From: Cytobacillus horneckiae
GTDB taxonomy: Bacteria; Bacillota; Bacilli; Bacillales; Cytobacillaceae
Reading direction: 5' to 3'
NCBI RefSeq assembly: GCF_002835735.1
Contig: NZ_PISD01000076.1
Coordinates: 1-50,087 of the forward strand
Length of the DNA: 50,087 nucleotides
Shown here: positions 7,797 through 16,483 of the stretch, piece by piece
Numbering within the stretch: the first letter of the stretch is position 1
How the letters are laid out: the number at the start of each line of letters is the position of its first letter
The notes under the pieces: generated by a model
Databases searched by the model: none
What the model saw: the letters and a program-made list of their open reading frames with translations, nothing else
Told to the model about the DNA's origin: nothing
Translations under genes and position numbers: made by a program

Positions 7797-9644
7797 TTAC
7801 CCCTTTATAAACTCAAATGCGTTTTTAATATAAGTTGGAATCTCAAATTCTACGTCTTTTTTCTTGAGTTCATCACAAAGATTAAAAGCGAATTCTGATT
7901 TATAATCCTCTATTAAATCAAAGAAAGTATTTGTATCAATATCCTTGTCCCCAATTTCCGCAATGTATTTTGGCCCGTTTATAGGTCTAGTTGCTTTCAG
8001 TGCATTTAATAATAATTCTTTCCCTTTACCACTTTTGTTAGCACTTATTAATTCCTTTTCAAATGTCTCTTTGTTCACTTCAACTTTTATAGGGCTATTT
8101 GTAGTTTCATATTCTTTTTTTAGATTATCCGCACGATTTTCCGTCTTCTTTCCAACATCTCCATCTGTAAGCACTGCACATTTAATAAAATAACCATTTT
8201 TTATAATCTCTAAGAAGTGCTTAAAAGCAACCCCGTTTACATTAACTATGTTGCAGCCTATACTTTCTATTGATTTTTTAGAAAACAATTGGTAAAGCAC
8301 AGGTACAATAATTTCTTCCGCAATTCCTTCTACCAAAATGATCTTTCGCGCATAGAACATACTAGACTTTGTAGCATCTAGATACTTCTCAAGATAATGC
8401 CGGTGAACCTTCCCCTTTTTATCATTCCCAAACCCATCAAGTAAAAAATGTTCTTTTACTTTACCACTTTCATTAAATAAAACTACCATATTGTCCATGT
8501 TTAAAGCACTTGTTATATGGGTAGAATGCGAAGTTAATATAATCTGCAAATCTTCTCTTTTTTCGTTTATTGATTGTATATTGCCAGCAAGGTGCCTTTG
8601 TAAATGCGGGTGCAAATGTGCTTCAGGCTCTTCGATACCTACAATTCGGAAACAAGTATCAATATTATCATCTGGTGCCAATCGGGAAAGGATTAAGGAT
8701 ATATATAAAAGGTTATTTCTTCCCAATCCATTTCTTTCAATGCTGATTGGCTCTTGACCATAGATTAGGCTTAACTTTTTTAGAATTTCTCCTGTTTCTA
8801 ATGATGAAAAGTGAAAATCAACATTATTACTGCCTGTTGTTTCTTGCAATGATATCTTTTCTAATTGTTCTATCAAGGTCTTTCTTATATTTTTCAGTTG
8901 TTCGTTATCTTTAATTTTTTCATCAAGATTGCTCAGAACTCCCTTTATGTCTTCATAGGCTGTTGCGTCATTTTGGTGTAGAACCCTAAATAACAATTTG
9001 TAATCACCGTTAGCAATTAACTCCCTTTTTGCATCACGAAGGGCATCCAGTAGTTCTAGTTTCAACATTCCAAGAAAATAAGGATCAGCACGATTAGTAC
9101 TGTCATTTCCACCGTAAATGAGATATTGATATTTTTTTATTGGAAATTCAATAAAATTTAAAAGTTTCTCTTCTTGCCAATCTTTATTTTCTTCTTTTAA
9201 CTTTTGTATATATTCTCTTTGTTGTTCAACCCAATCTTTACAATTAAAGCCGTTAGAAGGTCTAAACAAATACGTCAGTTTAGCCTTATTCATAGAGTTG
9301 TCAGAAAACCAATCACCAACAACTGATAATTGTTTAGTATCCATCTCCTCAAATGTGAGTTGAACTTCTACCTCTGGAAATTTAACATTTTCAGGAGTTA
9401 TCGTTGTATCTAATACATCCTCCTTGAATTTGATTCTAGTTTTATAGTTTATATCGTCCAACTGCAACATTCGTTTTCTAAACATTGTAATATCCTGACT
9501 TAAAATGAGACCAATTGATTCTAGTAAATTAGTTTTACCAATGTTGTTTTCACCAATTATAGTCGTAAACTTTTTTAACTTAGTCTTAAAGGGTTCGTTC
9601 CCAAAATTCCGATAATTTTTGATTGAGATATTAGAAATATACAC
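7797..9644 (-). CDS. gajA: GajA, OLD-family ATPase-TOPRIM nuclease of Gabija
   Basis: This 615-residue protein has an N-terminal ABC-type ATPase (Walker A GENNIGKT at 31-38, Walker B IVGIEEPEAHLHP, then TSHSTH) and a C-terminal TOPRIM nuclease domain (ILVEGIAEE and AVLTDGDVG carry the metal-binding acids). This is the OLD-nuclease layout of GajA, a sequence-specific DNA nicking or cleaving enzyme regulated by nucleotides. The start is GTG, supported by GGAGGATTATCAAA. gajB follows in the same operon, which strongly supports the Gabija call. Confidence 0.92.
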   Translation of the reverse strand: MYISNISIKNYRNFGNEPFKTKLKKFTTIIGENNIGKTNLLESIGLILSQDITMFRKRMLQLDDINYKTRIKFKEDVLDTTITPENVKFPEVEVQLTFEEMDTKQLSVVGDWFSDNSMNKAKLTYLFRPSNGFNCKDWVEQQREYIQKLKEENKDWQEEKLLNFIEFPIKKYQYLIYGGNDSTNRADPYFLGMLKLELLDALRDAKRELIANGDYKLLFRVLHQNDATAYEDIKGVLSNLDEKIKDNEQLKNIRKTLIEQLEKISLQETTGSNNVDFHFSSLETGEILKKLSLIYGQEPISIERNGLGRNNLLYISLILSRLAPDDNIDTCFRIVGIEEPEAHLHPHLQRHLAGNIQSINEKREDLQIILTSHSTHITSALNMDNMVVLFNESGKVKEHFLLDGFGNDKKGKVHRHYLEKYLDATKSSMFYARKIILVEGIAEEIIVPVLYQLFSKKSIESIGCNIVNVNGVAFKHFLEIIKNGYFIKCAVLTDGDVGKKTENRADNLKKEYETTNSPIKVEVNKETFEKELISANKSGKGKELLLNALKATRPINGPKYIAEIGDKDIDTNTFFDLIEDYKSEFAFNLCDELKKKDVEFEIPTYIKNAFEFIKG

Positions 9645-9680
9645 TTTGATAATCCTCCAATAGCATTAAAAATATCCACC

Positions 9681-9709
9681 ATTTAACATTAGCATAAATA
9701 AGTAGACAA
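9681..9709 (-). promoter_or_regulatory. Candidate promoter of the Gabija operon
   Basis: On the minus strand TTGTCT (9704-9709), a 17-base spacer and TTAAAT (9681-9686) lie 37 bases before the gajA start. This is a reasonable SigA-type promoter by sequence only. Confidence 0.5.
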
Positions 9710-9903
9710 CCTCTATAAAATAATAGTAGGAAGAGTCTGTAGTATAAATAACAAGCAAAAACACCCAAATATTTAAAATCACATTGTTAATAATTCGTTC
9801 TCCTTCTTAATCTAGCCCAAACTTTAGACATTATAAGAAATATAAAACCATCTATGCCTAGTCGCCCCTTTTAATGCATGTGCTGTTTCTAAACAACAAA
9901 AAA

Positions 9904-9926
9904 GGCAAGGAGTTTATCTCCCTACC
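9904..9926 (-). terminator. Terminator of the 9.9-10.9 kb operon
   Basis: GGTAGGGAG pairs with CTCCTTGCC (two G-T pairs) around a 5-base loop and is followed by TTTTTT on the minus strand, just after the stop at 9933. Confidence 0.75.
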
Positions 9927-9932
9927 TCTTCT

Positions 9933-10163
9933 CTATTCAAATACCACATATTTCCTCAATACTTTCATAGCACGGTCTGCGTCTTCGTCAGTTCTAATAT
10001 TTATACCAGATAGTTCATTTGTAATTTTCCTTATGATATCAGTTACCCTCCTATCAACTAATTGCAATTCACAACATAATTCTGAAACCCGATGAAAATT
10101 AACACTAAACTCCATACGCTTGTCTTCCATTGGAACCAATTTTAAATACAATTTACTCATCAT
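9933..10163 (-). CDS. Small unknown protein (76 aa)
   Basis: Function is not recognised. The ATG at 10163 is preceded by GGGGAGGAGAATT and overlaps the end of the gene before it by 11 bases, so it belongs to a three-gene operon (10877 to 9933). The product is a soluble, charged helical protein. A longer in-frame start upstream lies inside the preceding gene and is unlikely. Confidence 0.6.
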   Translation of the reverse strand: MMSKLYLKLVPMEDKRMEFSVNFHRVSELCCELQLVDRRVTDIIRKITNELSGINIRTDEDADRAMKVLRKYVVFE

Positions 10164-10425
10164 AATTCTCCTCCCCATCAAGTTGGGCTCTAAGAGAATA
10201 ATAGGCGTCCATATTTTCAATTGTTACGTACTCATTGACTAAATCAAGAACTTCCTCATAACTTTTCAAACCATCATGTTTAAACCGATAATTCAGTTCC
10301 TCACACTTATCAAATTCCTCTAAATATTCAAGCATTGCTTCTGCTTTCCACATTACATGATAGACATTTCCCTCTGGACCTGACCAATCGATTTTTATAA
10401 TTGGTCTACCATATTTTGTTTTCAA
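10153..10425 (-). CDS. Small acidic unknown protein (90 aa)
   Basis: This is the middle gene of a three-gene operon. Its start overlaps the upstream stop by 4 bases and the downstream gene starts inside its end. The protein is acidic (many Glu and Asp) with no membrane segment. No family is recognised. Confidence 0.6.
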   Translation of the reverse strand: MKTKYGRPIIKIDWSGPEGNVYHVMWKAEAMLEYLEEFDKCEELNYRFKHDGLKSYEEVLDLVNEYVTIENMDAYYSLRAQLDGEENYDE

Positions 10426-10877
10426 ATTGCCACCCCCTCATCAGTTGCTAAACTAATTGGGAAGTAGCAAAGGTTCGGGATTTTATTCCTTTTCCTTAAC
10501 TTCACATACTCTCTCGCTGTCATCTCTTTCATTATCATTGAATTATTTTCGCCATAGAAAGCAAATATGAAGTCAATATTTTTCATAGACATTCTTTCAA
10601 GTGCCTGTAAACTAAACACATTTAAGATAATTGGACCGAAAGTAAGTATAGTTTCATTAAACCTTAAAGATGTAACATATTCCGTCATATCCAGAGGCTT
10701 ATAGTAATAGATAAGTTCTTGCATTGGTTTAGAGAAAATATCAAACTTACTAATGGCAAGGTCCTTCTCTTCCGAAAATTTAATCAGTTCATGCTTATGT
10801 TCACTAAACTCCTCTTGAACCTCATGTTCATTATTGTTCTTTCTAATCAATACAGATAGTGCTCTAACTTCTTTCAT
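10422..10877 (-). CDS. Unknown protein (151 aa)
   Basis: This is the first gene of a tightly packed operon with two small acidic proteins. AGGAGCGTGTTAAC precedes the ATG. The sequence is mixed alpha/beta, with a hydrophobic stretch ILTFGPIILNVFSLQ that is too polar at its edges for a clear membrane helix. No function is recognised. Confidence 0.6.
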   Translation of the reverse strand: MKEVRALSVLIRKNNNEHEVQEEFSEHKHELIKFSEEKDLAISKFDIFSKPMQELIYYYKPLDMTEYVTSLRFNETILTFGPIILNVFSLQALERMSMKNIDFIFAFYGENNSMIMKEMTAREYVKLRKRNKIPNLCYFPISLATDEGVAI

Positions 10878-10947
10878 GTTAACACGCTCCTAATAGTTTT
10901 TTTGAAGTTCGACATAGTTAAAAAATTATTCTTTCACCGATTCTAGT

Positions 10948-11385
10948 TCAGATTCGAAATATCCTATACCTTCTATAATCTTTCTTTTTAAAATAATTCT
11001 TTACTTCCTTTTCAAGATCACTAAAATGGTATTTAAGACTTGCATAAGTTGGAATTCCTACAAGTAATCCTAAAATTGTGATAAGCGCTTTGTCATCGAT
11101 GTTCATTAGAATATTAACCACAAGCATGATGGTTAAACATGACAAGAATATAATCCATCGGGTCATTCTTTTATTTACCCCTCCATGTAGTTTTAATTTC
11201 CCTGACAGAACTCCCGCAGCCGTGCCCCCGATGTATAAAAGCCAAGTTTCTTGTGTCATTTTAAACTCGCCTAAAAAAAGTACGAGTGGGTAAGTTAGAA
11301 CGGTTATGAACATCATTGTGACGATTTTTCCAATTAGCAAGGCTATCTTTGCAGTTTTTTCACTTTTGAACCGTGGTTTTATCAT
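10948..11385 (-). CDS. Four-helix membrane protein (145 aa)
   Basis: Hydrophobic segments lie at about residues 14-36, 48-63, 76-94 and 98-113, followed by a highly basic C-terminal tail (KKKDYRRYRIFR). GGGAGGTAAAAAA precedes the ATG. The function is unknown; in layout it resembles small holin-like or phage-region membrane proteins, but I cannot assign it. Confidence 0.6.
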   Translation of the reverse strand: MIKPRFKSEKTAKIALLIGKIVTMMFITVLTYPLVLFLGEFKMTQETWLLYIGGTAAGVLSGKLKLHGGVNKRMTRWIIFLSCLTIMLVVNILMNIDDKALITILGLLVGIPTYASLKYHFSDLEKEVKNYFKKKDYRRYRIFRI

Positions 11386-11403
11386 TTTTTTACCTCCCGT
11401 TTT

Positions 11404-11550
11404 TCATTTGCTTTTGTCCAACGTTCTACACTTGAGTTTAGTGAAGATACAATTAAAAGAGTGAGAAACGTAATAGCAAGGCCAATGCTTCACAGCAGAT
11501 TTTTCACCTTCTTTAGAAGATGAAACGATAAAAGCCATATTACAACTCAT
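11404..11550 (-). CDS. Small unknown protein (48 aa)
   Basis: AAGGGAGAGATTTGTA precedes the ATG of MSCNMAFIVSSSKEGE; a TTG start 14 codons earlier lacks a good ribosome site. There are four cysteines and no clear membrane segment. It lies directly downstream of the broken reading frame at 11610-11873. Confidence 0.4.
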   Translation of the reverse strand: MSCNMAFIVSSSKEGEKSAVKHWPCYYVSHSFNCIFTKLKCRTLDKSK

Positions 11551-11609
11551 TACAAATCTCTCCCTTATTTTCATATTGAAATGCTCTGACAAGTAAACAC
11601 CTATCGATA

Positions 11610-11873
11610 CTACTCTTCTATAAAATGTGGAAATCTTGGAGTGATTCCACGGCTTTTAATATTGACGTAGTCAGAATTTACCCTCTGAACTACTTTGCTA
11701 TCAGGTTGCATTATGACGTACCACAATATAAAGTTAGAATCTTCATCAAAAACTTCTGCTAGTACGTAGACTAATCAGCCCTGATTATGCCAAACATCTA
11801 TCCCTGCAATATTCACACCAAAACTTGCAGTTATTTCTCCAATATGGAATTTGTTTTCCTCATTATTTATCAC
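11610..11873 (-). pseudogene. Small gene interrupted by an in-frame TGA
   Basis: GTG at 11873, after AAGGAGG at ideal spacing, opens an 87-codon frame broken only by TGA at 11775-11777 (codon 33, between HNQG and LVYVLAE). The frame then runs cleanly to TAG at 11610-11612, with good coding character (YVLAEVFDEDSNFILWYV). A single change from TGG or CGA would explain it. Sequencing error, a recent nonsense mutation or recoding cannot be told apart here. Confidence 0.55.
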
Positions 11874-12004
11874 TAAAATACCTCCTTTTTGAAGGGCGCC
11901 ACATATGTGGCTCTGATTTTATCCCCACTCTAATTATCAAACAATATCCCTTCTAAGTGTCTGCAAGACTCTAGTCATATGGCTGCTTTTAATTTCAAAT
12001 AATT

Positions 12005-12469
12005 CTAATCTGAAATTTTATAGCCCTTATTTCTTAAAATTTCAATGAGACCATAAGCCATTTCAACATGATGTTCATGACCATCTCCGTGCAACTCAAA
12101 GTCAAATTCGTCCTCTTTACCTTCAAAGTAGTCATATTGGTTGATCCATTCTACATTCCTTATAAACTTCTTAAGATAGTTCTTGCTTATCTCACAAGTG
12201 GTATCACATACTTTTCTTATACTAATTTCACCTTGCCCCCAGTAAATTGACTCATCCGACAGCATGAAGAGTTGATTATCATATTCAAAGAAGTAGTTGA
12301 AAATATCTCCTGTTTCCTTACGGTAGATGATCTCTTTATTTTTGAAATCGTTCTTTTTCCAAAGAGAATAAATATACCACCCCATTACTTTAAATTCCTC
12401 ATCAGTAAGTACATCATTGCTATCAGGAAACATCTCTCTTAATTCTTTCGTTTCATCCAATGTGAACAT
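12005..12469 (-). CDS. Unknown acidic protein (154 aa)
   Basis: This soluble acidic protein has aromatic-rich stretches (IYSLWKKNDF, YFFEYDNQLFML) and a C-terminal EFDFELHGDGHEHH segment. GGGGGAGAATTAG precedes the ATG. No family is recognised; it is one of a run of small unknown genes all on the minus strand. Confidence 0.6.
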   Translation of the reverse strand: MFTLDETKELREMFPDSNDVLTDEEFKVMGWYIYSLWKKNDFKNKEIIYRKETGDIFNYFFEYDNQLFMLSDESIYWGQGEISIRKVCDTTCEISKNYLKKFIRNVEWINQYDYFEGKEDEFDFELHGDGHEHHVEMAYGLIEILRNKGYKISD

Positions 12470-12559
12470 CTAATTCTCCCCCTGACATTTCATTATCTTA
12501 ATGATCATTAATGATTCTCAAAAAACGAATTTGTTTAGCAATTTTGCGCTCAATGTTTG

Positions 12560-12670
12560 CTAGATAATATTGTTGTTCTGACTTTCAGGCCAAAATCTAT
12601 CAATTAATGAACGAATGACACTCAATTCCTTTTCTAAGTCTTGTAATCTTTCACGCCTTGAATTATTCAT
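12560..12670 (-). CDS. Possible 36-residue coiled-coil peptide
   Basis: The frame MNNSRRERLQDLEKELSVIR continues to residue 36 and shows heptad-like Leu/Ile spacing. The ribosome site is weak (AGGGA directly before the ATG), and the frame lies downstream of a hairpin at 12691-12717. It may be a real small gene or chance. Confidence 0.3.
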   Translation of the reverse strand: MNNSRRERLQDLEKELSVIRSLIDRFWPESQNNNII

Positions 12671-12690
12671 TCCCTGCCACTTTTAAATAT

Positions 12691-12717
12691 AACGAAGGTT
12701 CTGGCCAAACCTCCGTT
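12691..12717 (-). terminator. Hairpin after the 71-aa gene
   Basis: AACGGAGGTT and AACCTTCGTT form a 10-bp stem (one G-T pair) that begins in the stop codon of the gene ending at 12716. Only a weak TATATTT tract follows, so it could be a weak terminator or mRNA stabiliser. Confidence 0.45.
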
Positions 12718-12931
12718 ATAAATCCTCTTCGATAAGTGAATCAAATAGATCCTTGGTTTCACTTTTAGTAGAGTTTTTGAGACTAATCCTCTTGATAGGA
12801 ATTTCAAAATCCTCTTCGCTTATAACTTCAATATCTTCTTTACGATAGATTTTTTCTTCTTTTATCTCACCGTTAAAAACTCTAGTTACTCTTACATTAC
12901 CTTGTTCATCATAATCAATTACCTTTACCAT
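12716..12931 (-). CDS. Small acidic unknown protein (71 aa)
   Basis: AAGGAGGAGATAAA precedes the ATG. The sequence begins MVKVIDYDEQGNVRVTRVFN, predicted as beta strands, and ends in an acidic helix (KDLFDSLIEEDL). The function is not recognised. Confidence 0.6.
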   Translation of the reverse strand: MVKVIDYDEQGNVRVTRVFNGEIKEEKIYRKEDIEVISEEDFEIPIKRISLKNSTKSETKDLFDSLIEEDL

Positions 12932-13082
12932 TTTATCTCCTCCTTATCTTGTTCATTTTGCTTATAGTAATAAAACTTAAGCCGAATTATAATTAGGATT
13001 TAGTGTTGGGGCACGATAGTTAAACTCCATATTTAATTTAGGCAAATGCCCGTTACTATCTGCCCCCTAGTGGACTATATCC

Positions 13083-13433
13083 TTATTTGATGCTTTGTCG
13101 GTATTTTTTACTCGTAGGCATCCAACTTACCCTTCTTGCCCACCCATTTTCATAGGCTAAATCTAACCTTTCTTCAATTGTTTCAATAACCTTATCCCAA
13201 GTTTCATCATCAACGTCACTATAATCCCATTTCCATGCTCCAAAAACCTTAAACATCGGCTCTTTTTCACTAGTTATACCTGTACCTTTTAAGACCTCTT
13301 CAAGAACCCGATTTGGTCTAGGAGCCAGTGGATCGCAGTCAATTAAAATAAATTTTTTTGGTCCTTTTGTTTCTTCTGTCTCCTCCACTATTTGTGCATT
13401 TCCTTCTGATATCAATTTTTCAAGTTGCATCAT
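13083..13433 (-). CDS. Unknown protein (116 aa)
   Basis: AGGGGTGTTATGAA precedes the ATG. The protein has an ILIDCDPLAPRPNRVLE segment and a Trp-rich C-terminal half (FGAWKWDYSD, RRVSWMP). It is soluble, and no family is recognised. Confidence 0.6.
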   Translation of the reverse strand: MMQLEKLISEGNAQIVEETEETKGPKKFILIDCDPLAPRPNRVLEEVLKGTGITSEKEPMFKVFGAWKWDYSDVDDETWDKVIETIEERLDLAYENGWARRVSWMPTSKKYRQSIK

Positions 13434-13506
13434 TTCATAACACCCCTATTCATATTTTTGCTTGCTGATTGTCCACTTACCTCTATTTTTCAAACATAGC
13501 AATTTT

Positions 13507-13896
13507 TCAGTTCGAATTAACTGCACTCTCTTCTGGCGATGATTTTAATTCTTCTAAAAAAAATTCTTTTAAATTTTTTGGTTTTATAAGATAATCACCT
13601 TCAATCACCCTGAAGGTTACCTCCTTACCGATGAATAAATTTAGAATTACAGGGTTTGCAACATGTACAGGAGATATTATTAATACAGTTGATCTTCTTT
13701 TAAGTCTCGAAAAATATTTTTTTCGCATATTAACATCTCCAAGGTTTGAAATTCCACAACCATTAACAATATTGAGGTTGTTGCTCTGAGCAAATATATC
13801 CGCCATCATACAGTACTCAAAAAATTCCTCAGCAGAATTCCTTGTTCTCCCTAAAATTGTCTCTGGTAATAATGTAAAAAATGTTACGTTTTTCAT
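13507..13896 (-). CDS. Unknown protein (129 aa)
   Basis: AAGGAG stands 10 bases before the ATG at 13896, so the slightly earlier TTG is less likely. The sequence suggests an alpha/beta fold with a strand STVLIISPVHVANPVILNLF and a basic RKKYFSRLKRR patch. No family is recognised; the gene is arranged like its 171-residue neighbour upstream. Confidence 0.55.
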   Translation of the reverse strand: MKNVTFFTLLPETILGRTRNSAEEFFEYCMMADIFAQSNNLNIVNGCGISNLGDVNMRKKYFSRLKRRSTVLIISPVHVANPVILNLFIGKEVTFRVIEGDYLIKPKNLKEFFLEELKSSPEESAVNSN

Positions 13897-13970
13897 AAAC
13901 AATCATCTCCTTGTATAGTTTTATAGTCACTTTCCACTAAATCAGAAACGGTTTCCTTCAATAACGAACC

Positions 13971-14486
13971 CTAATAGGCGGATACGTTAATACCAGTAGT
14001 AGATTCGTATTCATCTATTAATTCATTAGAAATTTTTGCCAATTTTTCATAACTGTTTAGTGCCTTTCTATATTTAAATCCGAGATTTTCCCATTTAACT
14101 TTACTGGTTCTGACTACATTGTGAAGATCAGACCTTAATTGTTTGTTAGTAATCTCCTCAATTCGGTATTTTGTTTTGCTGCTGTTAACTTCAATCAAAA
14201 TGAAATCAAACCCCTCTTCGATAAACAGATTGATGATATCCTTCTTAAAGATTGAACGATCCTGCACAGCAATCGTGTCGATGCCTTGCTTTCTTAATAT
14301 ACTGATAAAATACTGAGCAACTAGTGGATTACTCTTATAAGAATGGTAATTGGCAACACTTAACCCTTTAACACTTTCTAACAAGTCTTCTAATACACGG
14401 TGTTTCAAATCTAGGTCTATGCTGTCATCCCTTTCAATACTTAAGTGAACCATATAACCAATCTTATAAACTCCATTATTTTTCAT
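13971..14486 (-). CDS. Unknown protein (171 aa)
   Basis: AAGGAGG lies at ideal distance from the ATG at 14486, which starts MKNNGVYKIGYMVHLSIERD. The sequence alternates strands and helices, including a FDFILIEVNSSKTKYRIEE stretch that superficially resembles a nuclease (D/E)-x-K strand; this is too weak to assign. It is the first gene of the run leading down to 9.9 kb after a 630-base gap. Confidence 0.6.
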   Translation of the reverse strand: MKNNGVYKIGYMVHLSIERDDSIDLDLKHRVLEDLLESVKGLSVANYHSYKSNPLVAQYFISILRKQGIDTIAVQDRSIFKKDIINLFIEEGFDFILIEVNSSKTKYRIEEITNKQLRSDLHNVVRTSKVKWENLGFKYRKALNSYEKLAKISNELIDEYESTTGINVSAY

Positions 14487-14544
14487 AAAAATTTCCTCCT
14501 TAGATATCAAGTAATTTAATTCGAATAACATAGAAAACCCTTCA

Positions 14545-15084
14545 CTCTAATTGAAAACTTGCCTTCGGACCCTCTAATATTCGGAATATTCCGTCTTTAA
14601 TCATTAGATTAATACCTTTAGCACCCAACCCCCATAGAATTTAATTATCTTATTCAATTGTTTAGTCTTAAACTTGAAGACATTAGAAAAATCCGCACAA
14701 AAAAATCTCCTCCTCTTTATCACAAATTGAAAAGAACAAAGATATATAACTAATAGACTCAAAGTATGCATGGAAAATTAAAGCATAAGCCAACAAAGGC
14801 ATACTCATGCACAACGATTATGAGTAAGAATCCATAGTGAATCACAAACTCATCATCATATTAAATTAAGTATATTAGTATATCTTTTGTTCTCTTCCCT
14901 CTAAAGTGATAAAAAGAAAGAGATTTATTTATAATATATTAAAATCTAAAATTTAAAATTAAACTACACTAAACTAAATCATGTATAATAATAACTTGAT
15001 TAAATGTTATCACAATAATTATTGGATGTAAAGGGCCAAGTTGGGTTTTTATCTAATTTTTTCTAAAAGGGTACAACCCTAACA
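14545..15084. other. AT-rich gap of about 540 bases
   Basis: There is no convincing gene. It contains a 12-base palindrome CGGAATATTCCG (14582-14593), a GAGGAGG ribosome-like site near 14710 leading only to a 14-codon frame, and TATATTAGTATAT near 14872, repeated near 15471. It probably holds the promoter for the minus-strand run below it. Confidence 0.5.
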
Positions 15085-15110
15085 ATAAATTCTACTATAT
15101 AAAATATATT
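15085..15110 (-). terminator. Weak AT-rich hairpin after the 74-aa gene
   Basis: TTCTA-A-TATA and TATA-G-TAGAA pair around a short loop with one mismatch, followed by TTTATT on the minus strand. It is positioned as a terminator for the gene ending at 15117. Confidence 0.35.
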
Positions 15111-15116
15111 AGAATC

Positions 15117-15341
15117 TTAAACAACCATCATATATTCGTATAAATTAAAGAAGTGAAAAACTGAATACCCTATTATCAAGGATAAAGGAATACTAATTAA
15201 CAGCAGTTTTTCTTGGCATTTGGCAGCATTTTCTTTTCCCTGTTTTAAAACGTTCGGTAGAAACTTAATTCCCAGGATCATCAATAACCATAGAAAACCT
15301 GCAATACAGAAATAACTGGATACGTAATCTAAATAATACAT
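15117..15341 (-). CDS. Two-helix small membrane protein (74 aa)
   Basis: Hydrophobic segments lie at about residues 8-28 and 45-64, with a basic, hydrophilic loop between them (KQGKENAAKCQEK). GGAGAGGATTGA precedes the ATG. The function is unknown. Its promoter at 15393 carries the CGCG-N--10 word shared by several genes in this module. Confidence 0.6.
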   Translation of the reverse strand: MYYLDYVSSYFCIAGFLWLLMILGIKFLPNVLKQGKENAAKCQEKLLLISIPLSLIIGYSVFHFFNLYEYMMVV

Positions 15342-15392
15342 TCAATCCTCTCCAATCCAATGTTACGAACGTAGTGTTTTTCTTTTAAGAAT

Positions 15393-15403
15393 ATTTTAGC
15401 GCG
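15393..15403 (-). promoter_or_regulatory. CGCG-N-TAAAAT promoter element
   Basis: On the minus strand CGCG (15400-15403), one base, then TAAAAT (15393-15398) precedes the 74-residue gene by about 50 bases. It is one of five sites with this spacing; the -35 is weak. Confidence 0.5.
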
Positions 15404-15431
15404 TATTGATAATTATTTCCGCAAACGAAAA

Positions 15432-15462
15432 AAAGGAGAGGCTCCTAGGTAGCCTCTCCTTT
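15432..15462 (-). terminator. Terminator after the tyrosine recombinase
   Basis: AAAGGAGAGGCT and AGCCTCTCCTTT form a perfect 12-bp stem, followed on the minus strand by a T run. Confidence 0.85.
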
Positions 15463-15495
15463 GCGTATATTCATATATTAGTATATTACACCCTC

Positions 15496-15506
15496 ATTAT
15501 AACGCG
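15496..15506 (-). promoter_or_regulatory. CGCG-N-TATAAT element ahead of the hairpin
   Basis: On the minus strand CGCG, one base and TATAAT (15496-15501) lie in a near-palindrome TTATAACGCGTATAA. A transcript from here would meet the 15432-15462 terminator after about 30-60 bases, so a short RNA or an attenuated route to the 74-residue gene is possible. Confidence 0.4.
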
Positions 15507-15564
15507 TATAAGTAGAGGAATAAACATCTTTTACATATTTCTCATTCTCAATAGTTTAGGTCAA

Positions 15565-16464
15565 TTAAAATTCTGTTTTCTTAAGGGCGTTCTGCAGTTC
15601 TTTAATAGATGGAGTAACATAAATTCGAGTAGTATCCATCGAACTATGACCTGCTAAATCTGCTATGGATTGGAGCCCAACTCCACTATCTGCTAACTGC
15701 TTGCAGTAGGTGTGTCTTAAAGAATGTGGAGTAATCTCTATACCAATTTGAGTGCTATACTTTTTTAATATATGCTGAGCGGCTCTGGTACTTAATTGAC
15801 TGCTTTTGCTGCTAACTAAAATATAATCGGAATCTTTCTCCCTATTTTCCAACCAAAGAAGTATGTGTGCCTTTGTTTTTTCGGTTAGGGGTACGACTCT
15901 ATGCTTTGATCCCTTACCCAACACATTTACTAAATTATTACGAAACGAAATTGAATTCTTTGTTAAGGAGCATGCTTCCTCAATTCGTAACCCAAGATTC
16001 ACTAGAAGAATGATAAGTGTTTCATGTAATAACCCTTTTTGAAAATTTTTATGTTTTGTTAATTGTACTGCATGTAATAAACGGCCTACTTCTTGTCTCG
16101 TTAACCAACGAATGGTATTCTGTTTTTGAACCTTCATAATTGAAATCTCTTGACCCAAGTTAACCGGAGAAAATTTCGATTCAAATAAATAAGTAGCCCA
16201 TTTTTTTACGGATACTAGTTTTCGGTTAACAGTCGCTGGAGATAATGTGGAAGTTGTTTTTATTTCACGCTCGAAATCTTTTATATCAGTTTTCGTAATT
16301 GCCTCCACCATAATTGGATCAGCATGTCTGGAAAACAACCAATTCTCTAAAATGAGTAAATCTTGAACATAACTTTTAATAGTATTCTTACTTCTGTTCG
16401 ATTCAATCAAATAGTTTCTAAACTCATTAATTGATTGAGAAAAGGTAACTGAAACAATTTCCAT
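15565..16464 (-). CDS. Tyrosine recombinase (XerC/D- or TnpI-like)
   Basis: This 299-residue site-specific recombinase has an N-terminal core-binding domain (SAM-like, residues about 5-95) and a catalytic domain with all active residues: Arg160 in NLGLRIEEACSL, Lys184, His247 and Arg250 in HSLRHTY, His273 in AGHSS, and nucleophile Tyr282 in RIYV. AGGAGGG 8 bases before the ATG at 16464 sets the start. Four copies of a TTATRCGAC-type motif lie in its leader, like the binding sites of a resolution system next to its gene. It could be the integrase of a nested element, or a resolvase for cointegrates made by the Tn7-like machinery. Confidence 0.9.
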   Translation of the reverse strand: MEIVSVTFSQSINEFRNYLIESNRSKNTIKSYVQDLLILENWLFSRHADPIMVEAITKTDIKDFEREIKTTSTLSPATVNRKLVSVKKWATYLFESKFSPVNLGQEISIMKVQKQNTIRWLTRQEVGRLLHAVQLTKHKNFQKGLLHETLIILLVNLGLRIEEACSLTKNSISFRNNLVNVLGKGSKHRVVPLTEKTKAHILLWLENREKDSDYILVSSKSSQLSTRAAQHILKKYSTQIGIEITPHSLRHTYCKQLADSGVGLQSIADLAGHSSMDTTRIYVTPSIKELQNALKKTEF

Positions 16465-16483
16465 TATGGGTACCCTCCTGCGC

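Noticed and set aside
14542..14628. 28-codon frame from TTG after GGGGG, with protein-like sequence LGAKGINLMIKDGIFRILEG
   Set aside because: The ribosome site touches the start and there is no support for length. It may be a gene remnant but is too short to call.
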